Both the position numbers and the translations under genes were made by a program. Positions 5,612-5,644 of a stretch of DNA of 5,644 nucleotides are shown here, in pieces. The stretch covers positions 1-5,644 of the forward strand of contig CAMZLA010000124.1 in NCBI GenBank assembly GCA_947311665.1. The letters are read 5' to 3'. Below the pieces are notes generated by a model. It did no database searches. It had not been told where the DNA came from and worked only from the letters and a program-made list of their open reading frames with translations. Positions within the stretch are counted from its first letter, which is position 1. Each line of letters begins with the position of its first letter. This stretch comes from an uncultured Candidatus Altimarinota bacterium (GTDB lineage: Bacteria; Patescibacteriota; Gracilibacteria; CAIRYL01).

Positions 5612-5644
5612 GAGAGAGAGAGTGAGAGAGAGAGAGAGAGAGAG
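5612..5644. repeat. GA dinucleotide run at the window edge
   Basis: Thirty-three bases of (GA)n with a single interruption (T at 5623), running to the last base. Such tracts are uncommon in compact bacterial genomes and often mark the end of an assembled contig, either a real microsatellite that stopped the assembly or a sequencing artefact. Confidence 0.85.

Overview
The window is strongly AT-rich and every gene lies on the + strand. It looks like a piece of a bacterial chromosome, probably from a reduced, low-GC lineage. No gene start has a recognisable Shine-Dalgarno sequence, leaders are U-rich, and the leucyl-tRNA synthetase carries large in-frame insertions. A member of the Candidate Phyla Radiation (Patescibacteria) is my best guess, but no marker here fixes the taxon. 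UGA appears to be a normal stop codon: conserved glycines and tryptophans use GGN and TGG, and no UGA lies inside the long genes.

Layout: (1) bases 3-95 hold the last 30 codons of a TypA/BipA-like translational GTPase, closed by a strong intrinsic terminator. (2) 186-686 encodes a small predicted lipoprotein of unknown function, also closed by a strong terminator, so it is a single-gene unit. (3) 814-4413 encodes a complete leucyl-tRNA synthetase of 1199 residues, about 340 longer than usual. The excess is explained by two insertions that flank the connection into the CP1 editing domain. The first is a complete RBBP9/YdeN-type serine hydrolase with its Ser-Asp-His triad. The second is about 150 residues with no recognised family, whose 5' part is a GC-rich, highly structured DNA segment (2089-2160) unlike its surroundings. 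(4) A consensus sigma-70 promoter (TTGACA-16-TATAAT) overlaid by a dyad lies between leuS and the next gene. (5) 4508-5371 starts with TTG and encodes a very divergent stand-alone EAL-type (cyclic-di-GMP phosphodiesterase-like) protein. (6) 5372-5611 has no convincing gene, and the window ends in a GA dinucleotide run.

Two genes serve translation (TypA-like and LeuRS). The lipoprotein and the EAL-like protein have no evident functional link to them. The most unusual object is the LeuRS: a catalytically plausible hydrolase nested in a synthetase, a GC-rich palindromic segment translated in frame, and an editing pocket whose key threonine is replaced by alanine.
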